Shown here: positions 19,865 through 29,266 of the stretch, piece by piece | Numbering within the stretch: the stretch's first letter is position 1 | Layout of the letters: every line of letters begins with the position of its first letter | From: Rikenella microfusus | Lineage (GTDB): Bacteria > Bacteroidota > Bacteroidia > Bacteroidales > Tenuifilaceae | DNA: 64,000 nucleotides | Direction: 5' to 3' | Assembly: GCA_020722565.1 (NCBI GenBank) | Contig: DYKO01000001.1 | Coordinates: 186,001-250,000, forward strand | Notes under the pieces: generated by a model | Told to the model about the DNA's origin: nothing | Database searches by the model: none | What the model saw: the letters and a program-made list of their open reading frames with translations, nothing else | Position numbers and translations under genes: made by a program

Positions 19865-20233
19865 GTATAGTGCGCAAACTGTCTTACACGGATGTTTCAT
19901 GATAAGCAATTTATGTCTTCAAATTACATGACTAACATCAATATCTTAAACAAAAATAAAAACAATCCTAATGAACAAGCTTAGTTAATTAATCAAAACA
20001 AGGCAAAATAAAAATGTTTACCGCTGAAAACTATAACGGAATTGCTATATAAGACATAAAATAACTTAATCGATCAACGGGGCGCTCAGAATTGTTGAGA
20101 AAATATCATGACGACCAACTCCTTGAATTATTTTTATTGACATGTCAATTCAACTAACCGTTAAGCTATTGGCCACACAGCTGATTAATTTATAGGATAC
20201 AATTAAAAAGTATAAAGACGACGATAACTTAGC

Positions 20234-20264
20234 AAAAATGCCGCTCAGAAAGAGCGGCACTTTT
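20234..20264 (-). terminator. Terminator of the TonB receptor gene
   Basis: TGCCGCTC and GAGCGGCA pair around AGAAA, with five T following on the minus strand. It lies 21 bases beyond the receptor stop. Confidence 0.82.
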
Positions 20265-20284
20265 CCAAACCTGAACCTAAAAAA

Positions 20285-22789
20285 CTATTCCATCATATCC
20301 ATGCTGTCGTCGGTATCTGAAATTCGGTCCTGTCTCATTTTGTAGTTATTAATTCTATACGAAAATCCAATAAAAACGACCCGACTATCGCGCCAGTTCT
20401 CATTGTAAGAGAAAAAGTTGTTGTCCCAAGAGGAGTACTTCATCTTTTGTGTATTGAAAATATCGCTAACCCTTAAGGTAATGGTTCCCTTACGGTTGAA
20501 AAGACTAATTCTTGCCCCCAGGTCAAGCCAGTACATCTCTTTAGTTTCTCCTTGGGCACCACCAATCATATAAAAACCACGACCTGAACCACCAACGGTA
20601 ACCGATGGTGCACGGTAGTTGCCTGTTAACTGCAGGTCGATATTTTTACCAAGGTTAAAGAATGAAGCAAACTTTACATTCCATGAACTCCCCTCATTAG
20701 CTCCACTAACCACATTGCCAAACAGCTTTGAGTAGTAGTAGCTGTAACTTGCATTAATCCTCCACCATTTTGTAATATTTTGAGTAATAACCGCCTCTGC
20801 TCCAAGGTTCTCGTAATGTGAAAGATTAATGAATTTAGATAAGGTGGGCTGAACAGGCTGAGTGGTTACGGTATCAACTACTTCCATACGCCTTGAAAAA
20901 CCATTACGGGTATCACGGTAGTAAACCGATGTAGTGATTTTTGTTTTTGGAAAGTTCAAGTTGTGGCTAAGGTCAATTGAGCTGGTAAACTCAGGTTCCA
21001 AATAAGGGTTTCCCTGCGTCCAATTAAACTTATCTGATGTATTTAAAAATGGATTTAATAGGAAAGCATTGGGACGATTTACCCTTCGGCTATAGGAAAG
21101 TTGCAAGCTGTTGATGCTATTTGGCTCCCAACGAATATGAGCAGTTGGAAACAGATTCAATCTATTAGTATCGGCCACCTGGTTAGTAGTTTGTTGATCC
21201 GACTTGGAATGTTGATCCTCAACCCTAAGACCCAACTGGTAGCTAAATTTGCCATTGGCAAAAGTATTGGAATAAATTCCGTAAGCTGAGTATATCTCCT
21301 CACTGTAAACAAAGTGATTGGAACGTGTAGAGTCTACTTCCCAATTGGTGGTGAATACATTATAAATGTAATCGGCATCGGTACGTCTTACCTGAGCCTT
21401 TAACCCGGTTTCAACCCTACCACCATTACCAAAAGGTGTTACGTAATCGGTTTGAGCCGTAAATGAATTCATCCATCCATCGGTGGTTGCCCGTTCAAGT
21501 ATATCGGTCTGTTGCAAAGAGTTTAATGTTTCCTGTTGATTGATGTTGCTCAAGTTGTCATATTTATTTCGTGAAAAGAAAATATCGGCAGTCCACTCCT
21601 TCCCAGGGGCATCGTAGGTACGCTTAAAATTTAGCGAATACTCATGACCCAAACCATCGTTCGAATTTGTATTTTTTCGGGTGTTTTCAAGTGTATTGGA
21701 GTTAAAATTTGTGTAGCTCTTCGAAAACATGTCATTATCCATGTCAAAAGAGCGAAGGTTTAAATTTCCTGTAAAGGAAAGAGTGGTTTTGCTGTCGATA
21801 AAGTAGTCTAATCCACCACGAATGTTGTGGAAAAGCATATTGTATTGACCTGTTGAGTTCTGATTCAGGAATGAAGAGTCGATCTGATCCATCGAAGTAA
21901 TGCGCTCGCTCAATGAATAGCGATCCATCTGTCCGTGGCGGAAGTTGTAGTTGGCAAACACATTTACCTTGTCTTGTCTCCAGTTCATATTAACCGAAGT
22001 ATTATACTTATTCCCAGTTCCGGCATTCAGGCTCACCATCCCGTTGTAGCCAGGCTCCTTGCGCTTTTTTAGCACTATGTTGATAATCCCAGTAACCCCA
22101 TCAGGATCGTACTTGGCCGATGGATTGGTTATCACCTCAATCCTATCTATCATTTGTGCAGGGAGCTCCTCCATGCTATTCAGCATTGATGGGCGGCCAT
22201 CAATGAGTATATTTACATTGGAACTTCCCCTTAAACTAACATTTCCATCGGTATCCACCTCAACCGAGGGTATGTTTTGTAGCACATCAACAGCTGTACC
22301 GCCCTCAACTGCAATATCTTTTTCAACATTGAAAACTTTTTTATCGAGATTGTGTAGCAGCATCTTCTTTTCACCGGTTACCACAACGGCATCAATATTC
22401 TCAGCTGCAGCCAATATCGAGATTGATCCTATATCTACTTTTGGAGCACGTGGTGAAACCGCAATGCCATCAACACGGCGTGTCTGGTATCCGATATACT
22501 TAACATCCATGTAGTACCTTCCAGGCATTAACTTTTCAACTATAAAACTTCCTGAAGCATCGGTAAGCGTTCCAGTTACCAACGATGAATCGCGCATGCG
22601 ATAAATAGCAATATTGGCAAACTCAACTCCTGTTTTATCGAGCGAATCAATTACCTTTCCGGTAACAATCCCGTTAAAGTTGCTCATATCAAAATTCTGG
22701 CCGCTTTGACCCTGCATGCGTTCCTGTGGAAAGGCTGTTATTGCTATAGCTGTTAAAAAAATTACTATCAGCAGAAATGGTTTTCTCAT
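20285..22789 (-). CDS. TonB-dependent receptor, outer-membrane beta-barrel family
   Basis: An 834-residue outer-membrane protein with a signal peptide at 1-20. A carboxypeptidase-like regulatory domain follows at roughly 40-115 (GKVIDSLDKTGVEFANIAIY...GSFIVEKLMPGRYY). A plug domain contains VLQNIPSVEVDTDGNVSLRG and NVNILIDGRPS. The rest is a long beta-barrel. No SusD partner is adjacent, so this is the single-component type and substrate is unknown. A -7/-33 pair upstream is embedded in the terminator of the hydrogenase operon. Confidence 0.9.
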   Translation of the reverse strand: MRKPFLLIVIFLTAIAITAFPQERMQGQSGQNFDMSNFNGIVTGKVIDSLDKTGVEFANIAIYRMRDSSLVTGTLTDASGSFIVEKLMPGRYYMDVKYIGYQTRRVDGIAVSPRAPKVDIGSISILAAAENIDAVVVTGEKKMLLHNLDKKVFNVEKDIAVEGGTAVDVLQNIPSVEVDTDGNVSLRGSSNVNILIDGRPSMLNSMEELPAQMIDRIEVITNPSAKYDPDGVTGIINIVLKKRKEPGYNGMVSLNAGTGNKYNTSVNMNWRQDKVNVFANYNFRHGQMDRYSLSERITSMDQIDSSFLNQNSTGQYNMLFHNIRGGLDYFIDSKTTLSFTGNLNLRSFDMDNDMFSKSYTNFNSNTLENTRKNTNSNDGLGHEYSLNFKRTYDAPGKEWTADIFFSRNKYDNLSNINQQETLNSLQQTDILERATTDGWMNSFTAQTDYVTPFGNGGRVETGLKAQVRRTDADYIYNVFTTNWEVDSTRSNHFVYSEEIYSAYGIYSNTFANGKFSYQLGLRVEDQHSKSDQQTTNQVADTNRLNLFPTAHIRWEPNSINSLQLSYSRRVNRPNAFLLNPFLNTSDKFNWTQGNPYLEPEFTSSIDLSHNLNFPKTKITTSVYYRDTRNGFSRRMEVVDTVTTQPVQPTLSKFINLSHYENLGAEAVITQNITKWWRINASYSYYYSKLFGNVVSGANEGSSWNVKFASFFNLGKNIDLQLTGNYRAPSVTVGGSGRGFYMIGGAQGETKEMYWLDLGARISLFNRKGTITLRVSDIFNTQKMKYSSWDNNFFSYNENWRDSRVVFIGFSYRINNYKMRQDRISDTDDSMDMME

Positions 22790-22872
22790 ACTTAATATTC
22801 GTTAAGTGATTATTACTTTAAATTAAACATCAATAAGACACCTAGGTTTAAATAAACTTGCGTTAAGAAATG

Positions 22873-22904
22873 CAAAAATAAAAAAGGGGTTACCTAAATG
22901 GCAA
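22873..22904 (-). promoter_or_regulatory. Putative promoter of the TonB receptor inside a terminator
   Basis: On the minus strand a TTG (22902-22904) and TATTTTTG (22873-22880) are spaced by 21 bases, fitting the Bacteroidota promoter. The pair overlaps the hydrogenase-operon terminator hairpin. Confidence 0.5.
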
Positions 22905-22912
22905 CCCCTTTA
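22876..22912 (-). terminator. Terminator of hydrogenase operon 1
   Basis: AAAGGGGTT and AACCCCTTT form a 9-bp stem with an 11-base loop, and the minus strand continues with a T run. It lies about 45 bases after the NuoE-like stop. Confidence 0.8.
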
Positions 22913-22956
22913 CTTAACCAACCTAAACTAATACCTGAAATCAGGCATTATGCTAT

Positions 22957-23448
22957 TTACTGTTGTTCTTGGTACTCTTTAAGAATATCTTTAACTCCAT
23001 CGGGGGAAACGCGTCCGTAAACCTTTTCACCAATTAGCACTACAGGGGCAAGGCCACAGGCACCCACACAACGGAGACAGTTCAAAGAAAAATTACCGTC
23101 GGGGGTGGTTTCACCAACTTTAACATTTAGAATTCGCTTGAATTCATCAAGCACCTTTTCGGCTCCCCGAACATAGCAGGCGGTTCCGGTGCATATGCTT
23201 ATAGGGTGTTTACCTTTTGGCAACATAGTGAAGAAGGAGTAGAATGTTACCACACCGTACACCTTGGCAACCGGGATGTTCAGCTCTGCAGCAACCACTT
23301 CCTGAACTTCAGCGGGAAGATAGCCAAAGGTTTCCTGTGTCCTGTGAAGCACGTTAATCAGCTCCCCCGGGTCGTTATTAAACGACTTGCATATTTCCTT
23401 TATCTTGGCTACCTGTTCAGGTTTAAGCTCAAGTTTTATATGTGACAT
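22957..23448 (-). CDS. NuoE-like [2Fe-2S] subunit of hydrogenase 1 (HydC/HndA type)
   Basis: A 163-residue thioredoxin-like [2Fe-2S] protein. The cluster ligands are visible as CTGTACYVRG and CLRCVGACGLAP. The N-terminal helical part VLHRTQETFGYLP is typical of NuoE. It carries electrons between the flavin subunit and the [FeFe] subunit of NADH-linked hydrogenases. It is the last gene of the ten-gene operon, 13 bases after hydA. A GGGAGGG sequence precedes the ATG, an unusually strong Shine-Dalgarno for this phylum. Confidence 0.93.
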   Translation of the reverse strand: MSHIKLELKPEQVAKIKEICKSFNNDPGELINVLHRTQETFGYLPAEVQEVVAAELNIPVAKVYGVVTFYSFFTMLPKGKHPISICTGTACYVRGAEKVLDEFKRILNVKVGETTPDGNFSLNCLRCVGACGLAPVVLIGEKVYGRVSPDGVKDILKEYQEQQ

Positions 23449-23461
23449 TTTTTGACCCTCC

Positions 23462-25237
23462 CTATTTAATGTAAACGTCTTTTTTCTTATTGAAGTAATG
23501 AGTATGAAGCAAATGATGAGCCTTTTCGCTCATGGGCTTACCCAAGAACTCTTCATAAAGCTTTATTATATAAGGGTTCTCGTGCGATTTACGAATTGGC
23601 TTACCAGCATCCTCACGGTAAATGGCTTCCATACGAGCCTTTATAATGGATGAATCGCCATGGTGCAGGGGTTGTCCACCGCCACCAATACATCCACCCG
23701 GGCAAGCCATTACCTCAATGGCGTGGAAATTTGCCTTACCTGAACGGACCTCCTCAAGCAACTTGCGCGCATTACCCAGTCCGTGGGCAATACCAATATT
23801 TATGGGCAAGCCATTAAAATCGATGGTGGCAGAACGAATTCCTTCCATACCACGCAGCTCAGTAAAATCAATTTTAGAGAGCGACTTACCAGTATATATC
23901 TCGTAAGCGGTACGCACAGCTGCTTCAATCACACCACCGGTAGCACCAAAAATTACTGCAGCACCAGTCGATTCTCCCAGTGGACGATCAAAATCCTCAT
24001 CAGGTAGTTCTTCAAAGTTGATGTTAAACTCCTTGATCAAATGGGCCAATTCACGGGTGGTTATTGAGAAATCAACGTCGGGATTACCATCAACCTTGAA
24101 CTCATCGCGCTGGCACTCATACTTTTTAGCCAAGCATGGCATTACCGATACAACTACTAGTTCCTCACGTTTTTTACCAAGTTTTTCAGCGAAGTATGAT
24201 TTTGCAATTGCACCAAACATCTGTTGTGGCGACTTAGCGCTTGAAGGAACATCGAGCATATCGGTAAAGTTGTGCTCAAAGAAGTTTACCCATGCCGGAC
24301 AGCAACTTGTAAGAATGGGTAGTTTTACACTCTTATCACCATCTAAGAAACGGGTCAAACGATCGAGCAGTTCAGTTCCCTCTTCCATAATGGTTAGGTC
24401 TGCTGCAAAATCGGTGTCAAATATGTAATCGAAACCAATTTGCCTTAAAGCAGCAACCATTTTACCAGTTACCAACGTACCGGGTTTCAATCCAAATTCT
24501 TCGCCAAGCGCAGCACGAACAGCGGGAGCGGTTTGCACAAGTACAGTTTTATTGGGGTCGGCTATAGCTCTAATTACTTTAGCGGTATGGTCAACCTCGG
24601 TAAGAGCTCCGGTAGGGCAAACAGCCACGCACTGCCCGCAATAGGTACAGGGTGACTTTTCGAGATCCTGCTCAAATGCCGGTGCAACAACAGCCATAAA
24701 GCCCCGGTTAACTGCGCTAAGTGCTCCCACAGTTTGCACCTCGTTACACATGGTTTCGCACCTACGACACATGATACATTTGTCAACATCGCGGATTATG
24801 GAGGGAGAGAAATCCTTCCGGTATGTAGACATTTCAGCATACTCTTGACCAGGGATTTCACGAATTCCAAGTTTTATTGCCATATCCTGAAGTTCGCAAC
24901 GGCCACTCTTGGGACAGGTTAAGCAATCCTTGGGATGGTCAGAAAGAATTAGTTCCATAACTGTGCGGCGGGCATTAATAACCCTTGTGGTATGGGTTTT
25001 AACCACCATCCCCTCGATGCAGGCTGTAGAGCAACTGGGAGCTAAATTTCTGCGCCCCTCAACCTCAACCACACAAATGCGGCAACCGGCCGGTTTATTC
25101 TCAACTCCTAAGTCGTGAAGCTCCATGTAGCATAGCACCGGAATATCAATTCCTAATTTCTTGGCTGCTTTGTAAATTGTAGTACCCTTTGGTACTTCAA
25201 CTTGCTTATTATCTATGGTAAGTTTTACAGTTTCCAT
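23462..25237 (-). CDS. hydA: NADH-linked [FeFe] hydrogenase catalytic subunit 1 (HydA/HndD type)
   Basis: Catalyses reversible H2 formation. The 591-residue protein has, in order: a plant-type [2Fe-2S] domain (LCYMELHDLG...GCRICVVE), a His-ligated [4Fe-4S] site (DHPKDCLTCPKSGRCELQ), two [4Fe-4S] sites (CIMCRRCETMC, CTYCGQCVAVCP) and the H-cluster domain. H-cluster motifs are L1 TSCCPAW, L2 MPCLAKKYE and L3 [15 protein letters not shown], all intact. A C-terminal small-subunit-like tail follows. GTG 25246 and ATG 25243 are alternative starts; 25237 has AGGGTG at a suitable distance. It follows the NuoF-like gene by 14 bases. Confidence 0.95.
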   Translation of the reverse strand: METVKLTIDNKQVEVPKGTTIYKAAKKLGIDIPVLCYMELHDLGVENKPAGCRICVVEVEGRRNLAPSCSTACIEGMVVKTHTTRVINARRTVMELILSDHPKDCLTCPKSGRCELQDMAIKLGIREIPGQEYAEMSTYRKDFSPSIIRDVDKCIMCRRCETMCNEVQTVGALSAVNRGFMAVVAPAFEQDLEKSPCTYCGQCVAVCPTGALTEVDHTAKVIRAIADPNKTVLVQTAPAVRAALGEEFGLKPGTLVTGKMVAALRQIGFDYIFDTDFAADLTIMEEGTELLDRLTRFLDGDKSVKLPILTSCCPAWVNFFEHNFTDMLDVPSSAKSPQQMFGAIAKSYFAEKLGKKREELVVVSVMPCLAKKYECQRDEFKVDGNPDVDFSITTRELAHLIKEFNINFEELPDEDFDRPLGESTGAAVIFGATGGVIEAAVRTAYEIYTGKSLSKIDFTELRGMEGIRSATIDFNGLPINIGIAHGLGNARKLLEEVRSGKANFHAIEVMACPGGCIGGGGQPLHHGDSSIIKARMEAIYREDAGKPIRKSHENPYIIKLYEEFLGKPMSEKAHHLLHTHYFNKKKDVYIK

Positions 25238-25251
25238 CGTCATCACCCTAA

Positions 25252-27045
25252 TTATATAATTCTGATAGCATCAAATTTACACTTCTCATAGCATGCGCCA
25301 CACTTAATGCAAATGTCAGGATTAATCTCATGTGGTTTCTTACGCTCGCCACTTATTGCGTTAACTGGACAGTTCCTAGCACATGCCGTACATCCCACAC
25401 AGGCTTCGGGATCAATTACATATCTCAATAATGACTTACATTGACCTGCGGGGCATTTCTTATCAACCACATGGGCCACATACTCGTCATAGAAATTGTC
25501 GAGTGTTGAAAGCACTGGGTTTGGTGAGGTCTGTCCCAATCCGCAAAGCGCTGTATCCTTAATAACATGGGAAAGGTTACGCAACCGATCAAGGTCTTCA
25601 AGGGTTCCTTCACCCTTGGTGATACGGTCAAGCAACTCGTAGAGGCGCTTGTTGCCAATTCGACAAGGGGAACACTTTCCGCAACTCTCCTCCACTGTAA
25701 AATCGAGGTAGAACTTGGCCACCGACACCATACAATCGTCTTCATCCATAACAATCATACCCCCAGATCCCATCATGGAACCAGCAGCGATCAGATTATC
25801 AAAGTCGATGGGAATGTCAAGATGCTTTTCGGTTAAGCAGCCACCCGATGGGCCACCAGTTTGAACGGCCTTGAACTTTTTACCATTCTTAATGCCGCCA
25901 CCAATCTCGAAAATTACTTCACGAAGGGTGATACCCATGGGTACTTCAATCAAACCAACGTTATTGATTTTACCAGCAAGTGCAAACACTTTGGTTCCCT
26001 TGCTCTTTTCGGTACCTATTGATGAGTACCAATCGGCACCCTTGAGGATGATTGGAGGCACATTGGCAAAAGTTTCAACGTTGTTTACGTTTGTTGGCTT
26101 GCCCATGTAACCTCTTTCAGCGGGAAAAGGGGGTTTATTTGTAGGCTCTCCACGCAAGCCTTCCATTGAGTGTATAAGTGCGGTCTCCTCGCCGCAAACA
26201 AATGCTCCTGCACCATAACGTAGATTTATATCAAAGTTGAAGCCGGTTCCCATTATGTCGTTACCCAGTAAACCATACTCTCTGGCCTGATTAATGGCAA
26301 TCCTTAAACGTTGAATAGCTAAGGGATACTCAGCACGGATGTAAACAAGTCCCTTTGATGCACCAATGCAGTAACCGCAAATGGCCATGGCCTCAATTAC
26401 CGAATGGGGGTCACCCTCAAGGATTGAGCGATCCATAAATGCACCGGGGTCGCCCTCATCGGCATTACAAACTACATACTTTTGGTCGGCCTTGTTCTTG
26501 CTAGCAATTTCCCACTTGATGCCAGTAGGGAATCCCCCACCCCCACGGCCGCGCAAACCAGATTTTTTGATAATATCAATGGTTTGTTGAGGATCGAGTT
26601 CGGTAAGAACTTTTCCTAACGCCTGGTAACCATCGCGGGCAATGTACTCATCTATATTTTCAGGGTTAATAAAACCGCAGTTGCGCAGAGCAATGCGCAT
26701 TTGCTTGCGGTAAAAACCCATGTGCTTTGAATCCTCAACTTTCTGCTTCTTTGCAGGATCAACATAAAGCAACCGCTCCACTTTACGACCCTTAATAATA
26801 TGCTCCTTTACAATTTCAGGAGCATCCTCTGGTTTAACCTGAGTGTAGAAAGTGTTATCGGGCAAAACTTTTACAATGGGTCCTTTTTCACAAAAGCCAA
26901 AACAACCTGTTTGGATTACTTGAGCCTCGTCCTGAAGATTATTGGCAGCCAATTCAGCTTTAAGTTTCTCTGCAATCGAATCGCTTGCGGAAGCCCTGCA
27001 GCCTGTCCCTCCACAAACCAGTAGGTGCATTTTATATTTTGTCAT
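25252..27045 (-). CDS. hydB: NuoF-like flavin subunit of hydrogenase 1 (HydB/HndC type)
   Basis: NADH- and FMN-binding subunit that links the hydrogenase to NAD(H). The 597 residues comprise an N-terminal thioredoxin-like [2Fe-2S] domain (GGTGCRAS...TGCFGFCEKG) and a NuoF core with GLRGRGGGGFPTG (FMN) and CGEETALIHSMEG. An SCGKCSPCRIG [4Fe-4S] site follows, then a C-terminal two-cluster ferredoxin domain (CVGCTACARNCP, CIKCGACYEKC). This four-part layout is that of HydB from electron-bifurcating hydrogenases. AGGAGG stands before the ATG. The HndB-like gene is 20 bases upstream. Confidence 0.95.
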   Translation of the reverse strand: MTKYKMHLLVCGGTGCRASASDSIAEKLKAELAANNLQDEAQVIQTGCFGFCEKGPIVKVLPDNTFYTQVKPEDAPEIVKEHIIKGRKVERLLYVDPAKKQKVEDSKHMGFYRKQMRIALRNCGFINPENIDEYIARDGYQALGKVLTELDPQQTIDIIKKSGLRGRGGGGFPTGIKWEIASKNKADQKYVVCNADEGDPGAFMDRSILEGDPHSVIEAMAICGYCIGASKGLVYIRAEYPLAIQRLRIAINQAREYGLLGNDIMGTGFNFDINLRYGAGAFVCGEETALIHSMEGLRGEPTNKPPFPAERGYMGKPTNVNNVETFANVPPIILKGADWYSSIGTEKSKGTKVFALAGKINNVGLIEVPMGITLREVIFEIGGGIKNGKKFKAVQTGGPSGGCLTEKHLDIPIDFDNLIAAGSMMGSGGMIVMDEDDCMVSVAKFYLDFTVEESCGKCSPCRIGNKRLYELLDRITKGEGTLEDLDRLRNLSHVIKDTALCGLGQTSPNPVLSTLDNFYDEYVAHVVDKKCPAGQCKSLLRYVIDPEACVGCTACARNCPVNAISGERKKPHEINPDICIKCGACYEKCKFDAIRII

Positions 27046-27065
27046 TTCATTTACCTCCTATGGGA

Positions 27066-27464
27066 TTATTTATCATCAATGGATTCATAATTAACAGGGA
27101 TAATGCCATCTACCAGTTCCCCGTTCTTTATATACTTTTCAATAATCTCATCGGCCTTCTTTTTATCAACATAGCCAAAAACTATGGCATCGGCATCAGG
27201 AAGTTTAACCTCGATGGTAGGCTCGGCATAGCAGTACCCCATGCAACCGGTTTGAGTCACCACAGCATTTATTCCTCGTTTTTCAAGTTCCTCCAATAGG
27301 TAATCCATTACAACTTTAGCTCCTGAGGCTATACCACAGGTAGCCATAGCTACCTTTATCTGAACAAGGTTCTCAGCAGCCTCTCCCTTTTCCCTAAGGT
27401 CGACTTTTGCCTGCAATGATTCCCTCATCTTTTTCAGATCGGCAAGCGATTTAACTTTTATCAT
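27066..27464 (-). CDS. HndB-like [2Fe-2S] ferredoxin-domain protein
   Basis: A 132-residue thioredoxin-like [2Fe-2S] protein with ligands in ATCGIASGAKV and TGCMGYCYAEP. Proteins of this type accompany NADH- or NADP-linked [FeFe] hydrogenases (HndB in Desulfovibrio) and are thought to relay electrons. An AAGGAG lies before the ATG. The gene has its own promoter and Rex-like site in the 107-base gap upstream, so it can start a subtranscript of the four structural genes. Confidence 0.85.
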   Translation of the reverse strand: MIKVKSLADLKKMRESLQAKVDLREKGEAAENLVQIKVAMATCGIASGAKVVMDYLLEELEKRGINAVVTQTGCMGYCYAEPTIEVKLPDADAIVFGYVDKKKADEIIEKYIKNGELVDGIIPVNYESIDDK

Positions 27465-27522
27465 AATTTATTCTCCTTATCTGTATTTAGTTGGTTCTCT
27501 AATTATTCCCATCAATTTGCTG

Positions 27523-27555
27523 CAAAATTAAACTCAATTGTTATCTTAATAACAA
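27523..27555 (-). promoter_or_regulatory. Internal promoter of the hydrogenase 1 structural genes
   Basis: On the minus strand a TTG (27553-27555) and TAATTTTG (27523-27530) are separated by 22 bases, the same spacing as at uvrA. The -33 to -7 interval holds a palindromic Rex-like site. Confidence 0.6.
27538..27555. promoter_or_regulatory. Rex-like operator inside hydrogenase operon 1
   Basis: TTGTTAT-CTTA-ATAACAA is a perfect inverted repeat, 20 bases long if the flanking A and T are counted. It overlaps the -33 element and spacer of the internal promoter, a position suited to repression. Confidence 0.55.
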
Positions 27556-27571
27556 TAAAAATTTATGTTTT

Positions 27572-28126
27572 TCAACCTAAATTCGTTATTTGTAATCCTT
27601 CTAAATTTGTGTTGAAAAACTCCTTAACCAAGGGATAAACAGAGCTATTGGAAAGCGGAACTCCCTCAATAGCTTCGACAATTTCTTTGGTGCTAATGCA
27701 AAACCTAGTTTTTTCAACTATTATCTCAATTATAAAGTTGATTTTAGGGTAAGAGCATATCAGCAATGCAAAAGTGCCGGCCAAATCGCCCAGCGGTAAA
27801 CAATCGATATGCGAGGGAATAAACCGTGCAGTAAGGATTGTACCAGCTCCAGGCTCAGAATAAATGGAAAAACTTCCCCCAGTTAGCTCAGCATTCCGTT
27901 TGAGCAAGGGTATACCCAAACCCACCTTTCGGGTTATTCGCGTTGTGGTAAATGGATCAGTTACCCTTAATAAAAAATCTTTTTCCATCCCCTTGCCATT
28001 ATCTTTGACTACGAGTTCAAAATAATCATTCCCCCGATTAAAATAAAGAGTGATTTGTATCACCTTAGCCTCTGCTGCTATTGAATTCTGAGCAATATCG
28101 AGTACATGAAGCGATAGGTCTTTCAT
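27572..28126 (-). CDS. HATPase-domain protein of the hydrogenase operon (second copy)
   Basis: A 184-residue GHKL ATPase without a histidine-kinase dimerisation domain. The N box is LDIAQNSIAA, G1 is DNGKGM, and G2 is KVGLGIPLLK. About 75 further residues after the ATPase core have no recognised motif. It resembles anti-sigma or partner-switch kinases more than sensor kinases. It is the last gene of the regulatory half of the operon, 45 bases after the PHP gene. Confidence 0.8.
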   Translation of the reverse strand: MKDLSLHVLDIAQNSIAAEAKVIQITLYFNRGNDYFELVVKDNGKGMEKDFLLRVTDPFTTTRITRKVGLGIPLLKRNAELTGGSFSIYSEPGAGTILTARFIPSHIDCLPLGDLAGTFALLICSYPKINFIIEIIVEKTRFCISTKEIVEAIEGVPLSNSSVYPLVKEFFNTNLEGLQITNLG

Positions 28127-28171
28127 AATATTCCAATTAGTATATATCGATTCAAAACTTTTGCTATCTGC

Positions 28172-28921
28172 TCATGCTTCAATAAGTGGTGAAATGCAAG
28201 AACCATTTTGTCCCTTTAATGCATCAGCAATTGATGCAAAACTTAAATCGACAAGAGAAAACTCGGTAGCTACCAAACCAATTTGATTAAGGTAATGGGC
28301 ATCGGAATTTCTGATGAATCTGATTTCGGAACTAATGGGATTACTCTTTAAGAAATCCGCAACTTTTGTATTTTTTGAAATTTCCAGGGCATGGTATTTG
28401 AGGTTTGGCGGAACAAAACCCAACTGGCTGGTAATGCTATACTTTGGCCTATCAACATGAGCGGGAACAAAAATGCCGCCTATTGAAAAAATAAATTCCG
28501 AAACCTCATCGATGCTCTTATTAAGTGCGGCATGTAAAAGATAGTCTACCTCCTGAATGATCTCCTCTGCCTCATTAACCTCAACCTGATAACCAAATAC
28601 ATCGGGTTTATTTGGAATTCGCTGAATGTTTTTTTCAATGAAAGATTGAAGCAGCTGTCGCTGCTGGTCAGTATCAACCAAGCAAAGGCAGTGTATTTCC
28701 TCGCGGGTGTTAACCTCTGCCCCAAACAAGCAGAAAATACCTTTATCTTCGGCCAAACGTCGGGTCAATGGCCCGTGAAGCGTTGAATTATGATCGGTAA
28801 TGGCAATGATATCCAGGCCTAGCTCTGCCGCCCGCTTTACAATGTTAACCGGGCTCATTTCCAAATCGGCACAGGGTGAAAGCACCGTGTGGATATGCAA
28901 ATCGGCCCTGTATGCTTTCAT
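28172..28921 (-). CDS. PHP domain phosphoesterase
   Basis: A 249-residue PHP-family metal-dependent phosphoesterase. The opening DLHIHTVLSPCADLEMSP and the AITDHNS motif supply metal ligands, with further His/Asp in PAHVDRPKY and RNSDAHYLNQIG. Homologues sit beside hydABC genes in Thermotoga and clostridia. The substrate is unknown; a small phosphorylated signal is possible but unproven. It overlaps the DRTGG gene upstream by four bases, so the two are translationally coupled. Confidence 0.88.
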   Translation of the reverse strand: MKAYRADLHIHTVLSPCADLEMSPVNIVKRAAELGLDIIAITDHNSTLHGPLTRRLAEDKGIFCLFGAEVNTREEIHCLCLVDTDQQRQLLQSFIEKNIQRIPNKPDVFGYQVEVNEAEEIIQEVDYLLHAALNKSIDEVSEFIFSIGGIFVPAHVDRPKYSITSQLGFVPPNLKYHALEISKNTKVADFLKSNPISSEIRFIRNSDAHYLNQIGLVATEFSLVDLSFASIADALKGQNGSCISPLIEA

Positions 28922-29262
28922 TTTTTGTTTATCAAATTGTAAAGCAATCCGCTAATTTCAAATGCCTGTAGGTTGGTACCCAAAATAGGAATTCCCTCTT
29001 TATTGCTTTGCTGAAGGGTATTAGCCTCAGGTTCAAGGCCCTTAACCAGAATTACAGCCGATAAATCTTTAAGGGTTGCCACAGCCATAACATTTACATG
29101 GGTCTGAAGGGTAATCCAAACCGCTCCGGCAGGCGCATTCCCCATTACGTCGCTCAACAAATCGGATGTATAACCTCCAATAATGCTGTTATCCAGCCCA
29201 TCGTGACCCGAAAAAACCTTTAGGTTTAACACGTCAACAACTTCCTTAACTTTCATATGCAT
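28918..29262 (-). CDS. DRTGG domain protein (second copy)
   Basis: A 114-residue DRTGG-type protein (KVKEVVDVLNLKVFSGH...GGYTSDLLSDVMGNAP...VWITLQTHVN). DRTGG domains accompany CBS, phosphotransacetylase and HPr-kinase proteins and are thought to bind a ligand. A paralogue lies at 31074-31418. Both contain the SDLLSDV/SDLMSDV block. ATG 29256 is an alternative start. It is coupled to the PHP gene downstream and lies four bases after the hydrogenase-like gene. Confidence 0.82.
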   Translation of the reverse strand: MHMKVKEVVDVLNLKVFSGHDGLDNSIIGGYTSDLLSDVMGNAPAGAVWITLQTHVNVMAVATLKDLSAVILVKGLEPEANTLQQSNKEGIPILGTNLQAFEISGLLYNLINKK

Positions 29263-29266
29263 TTTA

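Larger units (their letters stand above)
19408..20233. other. Long intergenic region upstream of nhaD
   Basis: Over 800 bases without a credible gene. It holds a Rex-like palindrome (19485-19502) and a GC-rich structured element (19779-19864) within otherwise very AT-rich DNA. A 60-codon frame at 19749-19931 runs through the structured element and has no family resemblance. A near-match -7 box, TATCTTTTG on the minus strand at 19448-19456, could serve nhaD. Confidence 0.5.

Noticed and set aside
19749-19931. 60-codon plus-strand frame
   Set aside because: It runs through the palindromic GC-rich element and has no family resemblance or promoter.
24574-24789. Other-frame ORF within hydA
   Set aside because: Same strand, different frame, inside the ferredoxin domain; no independent evidence.
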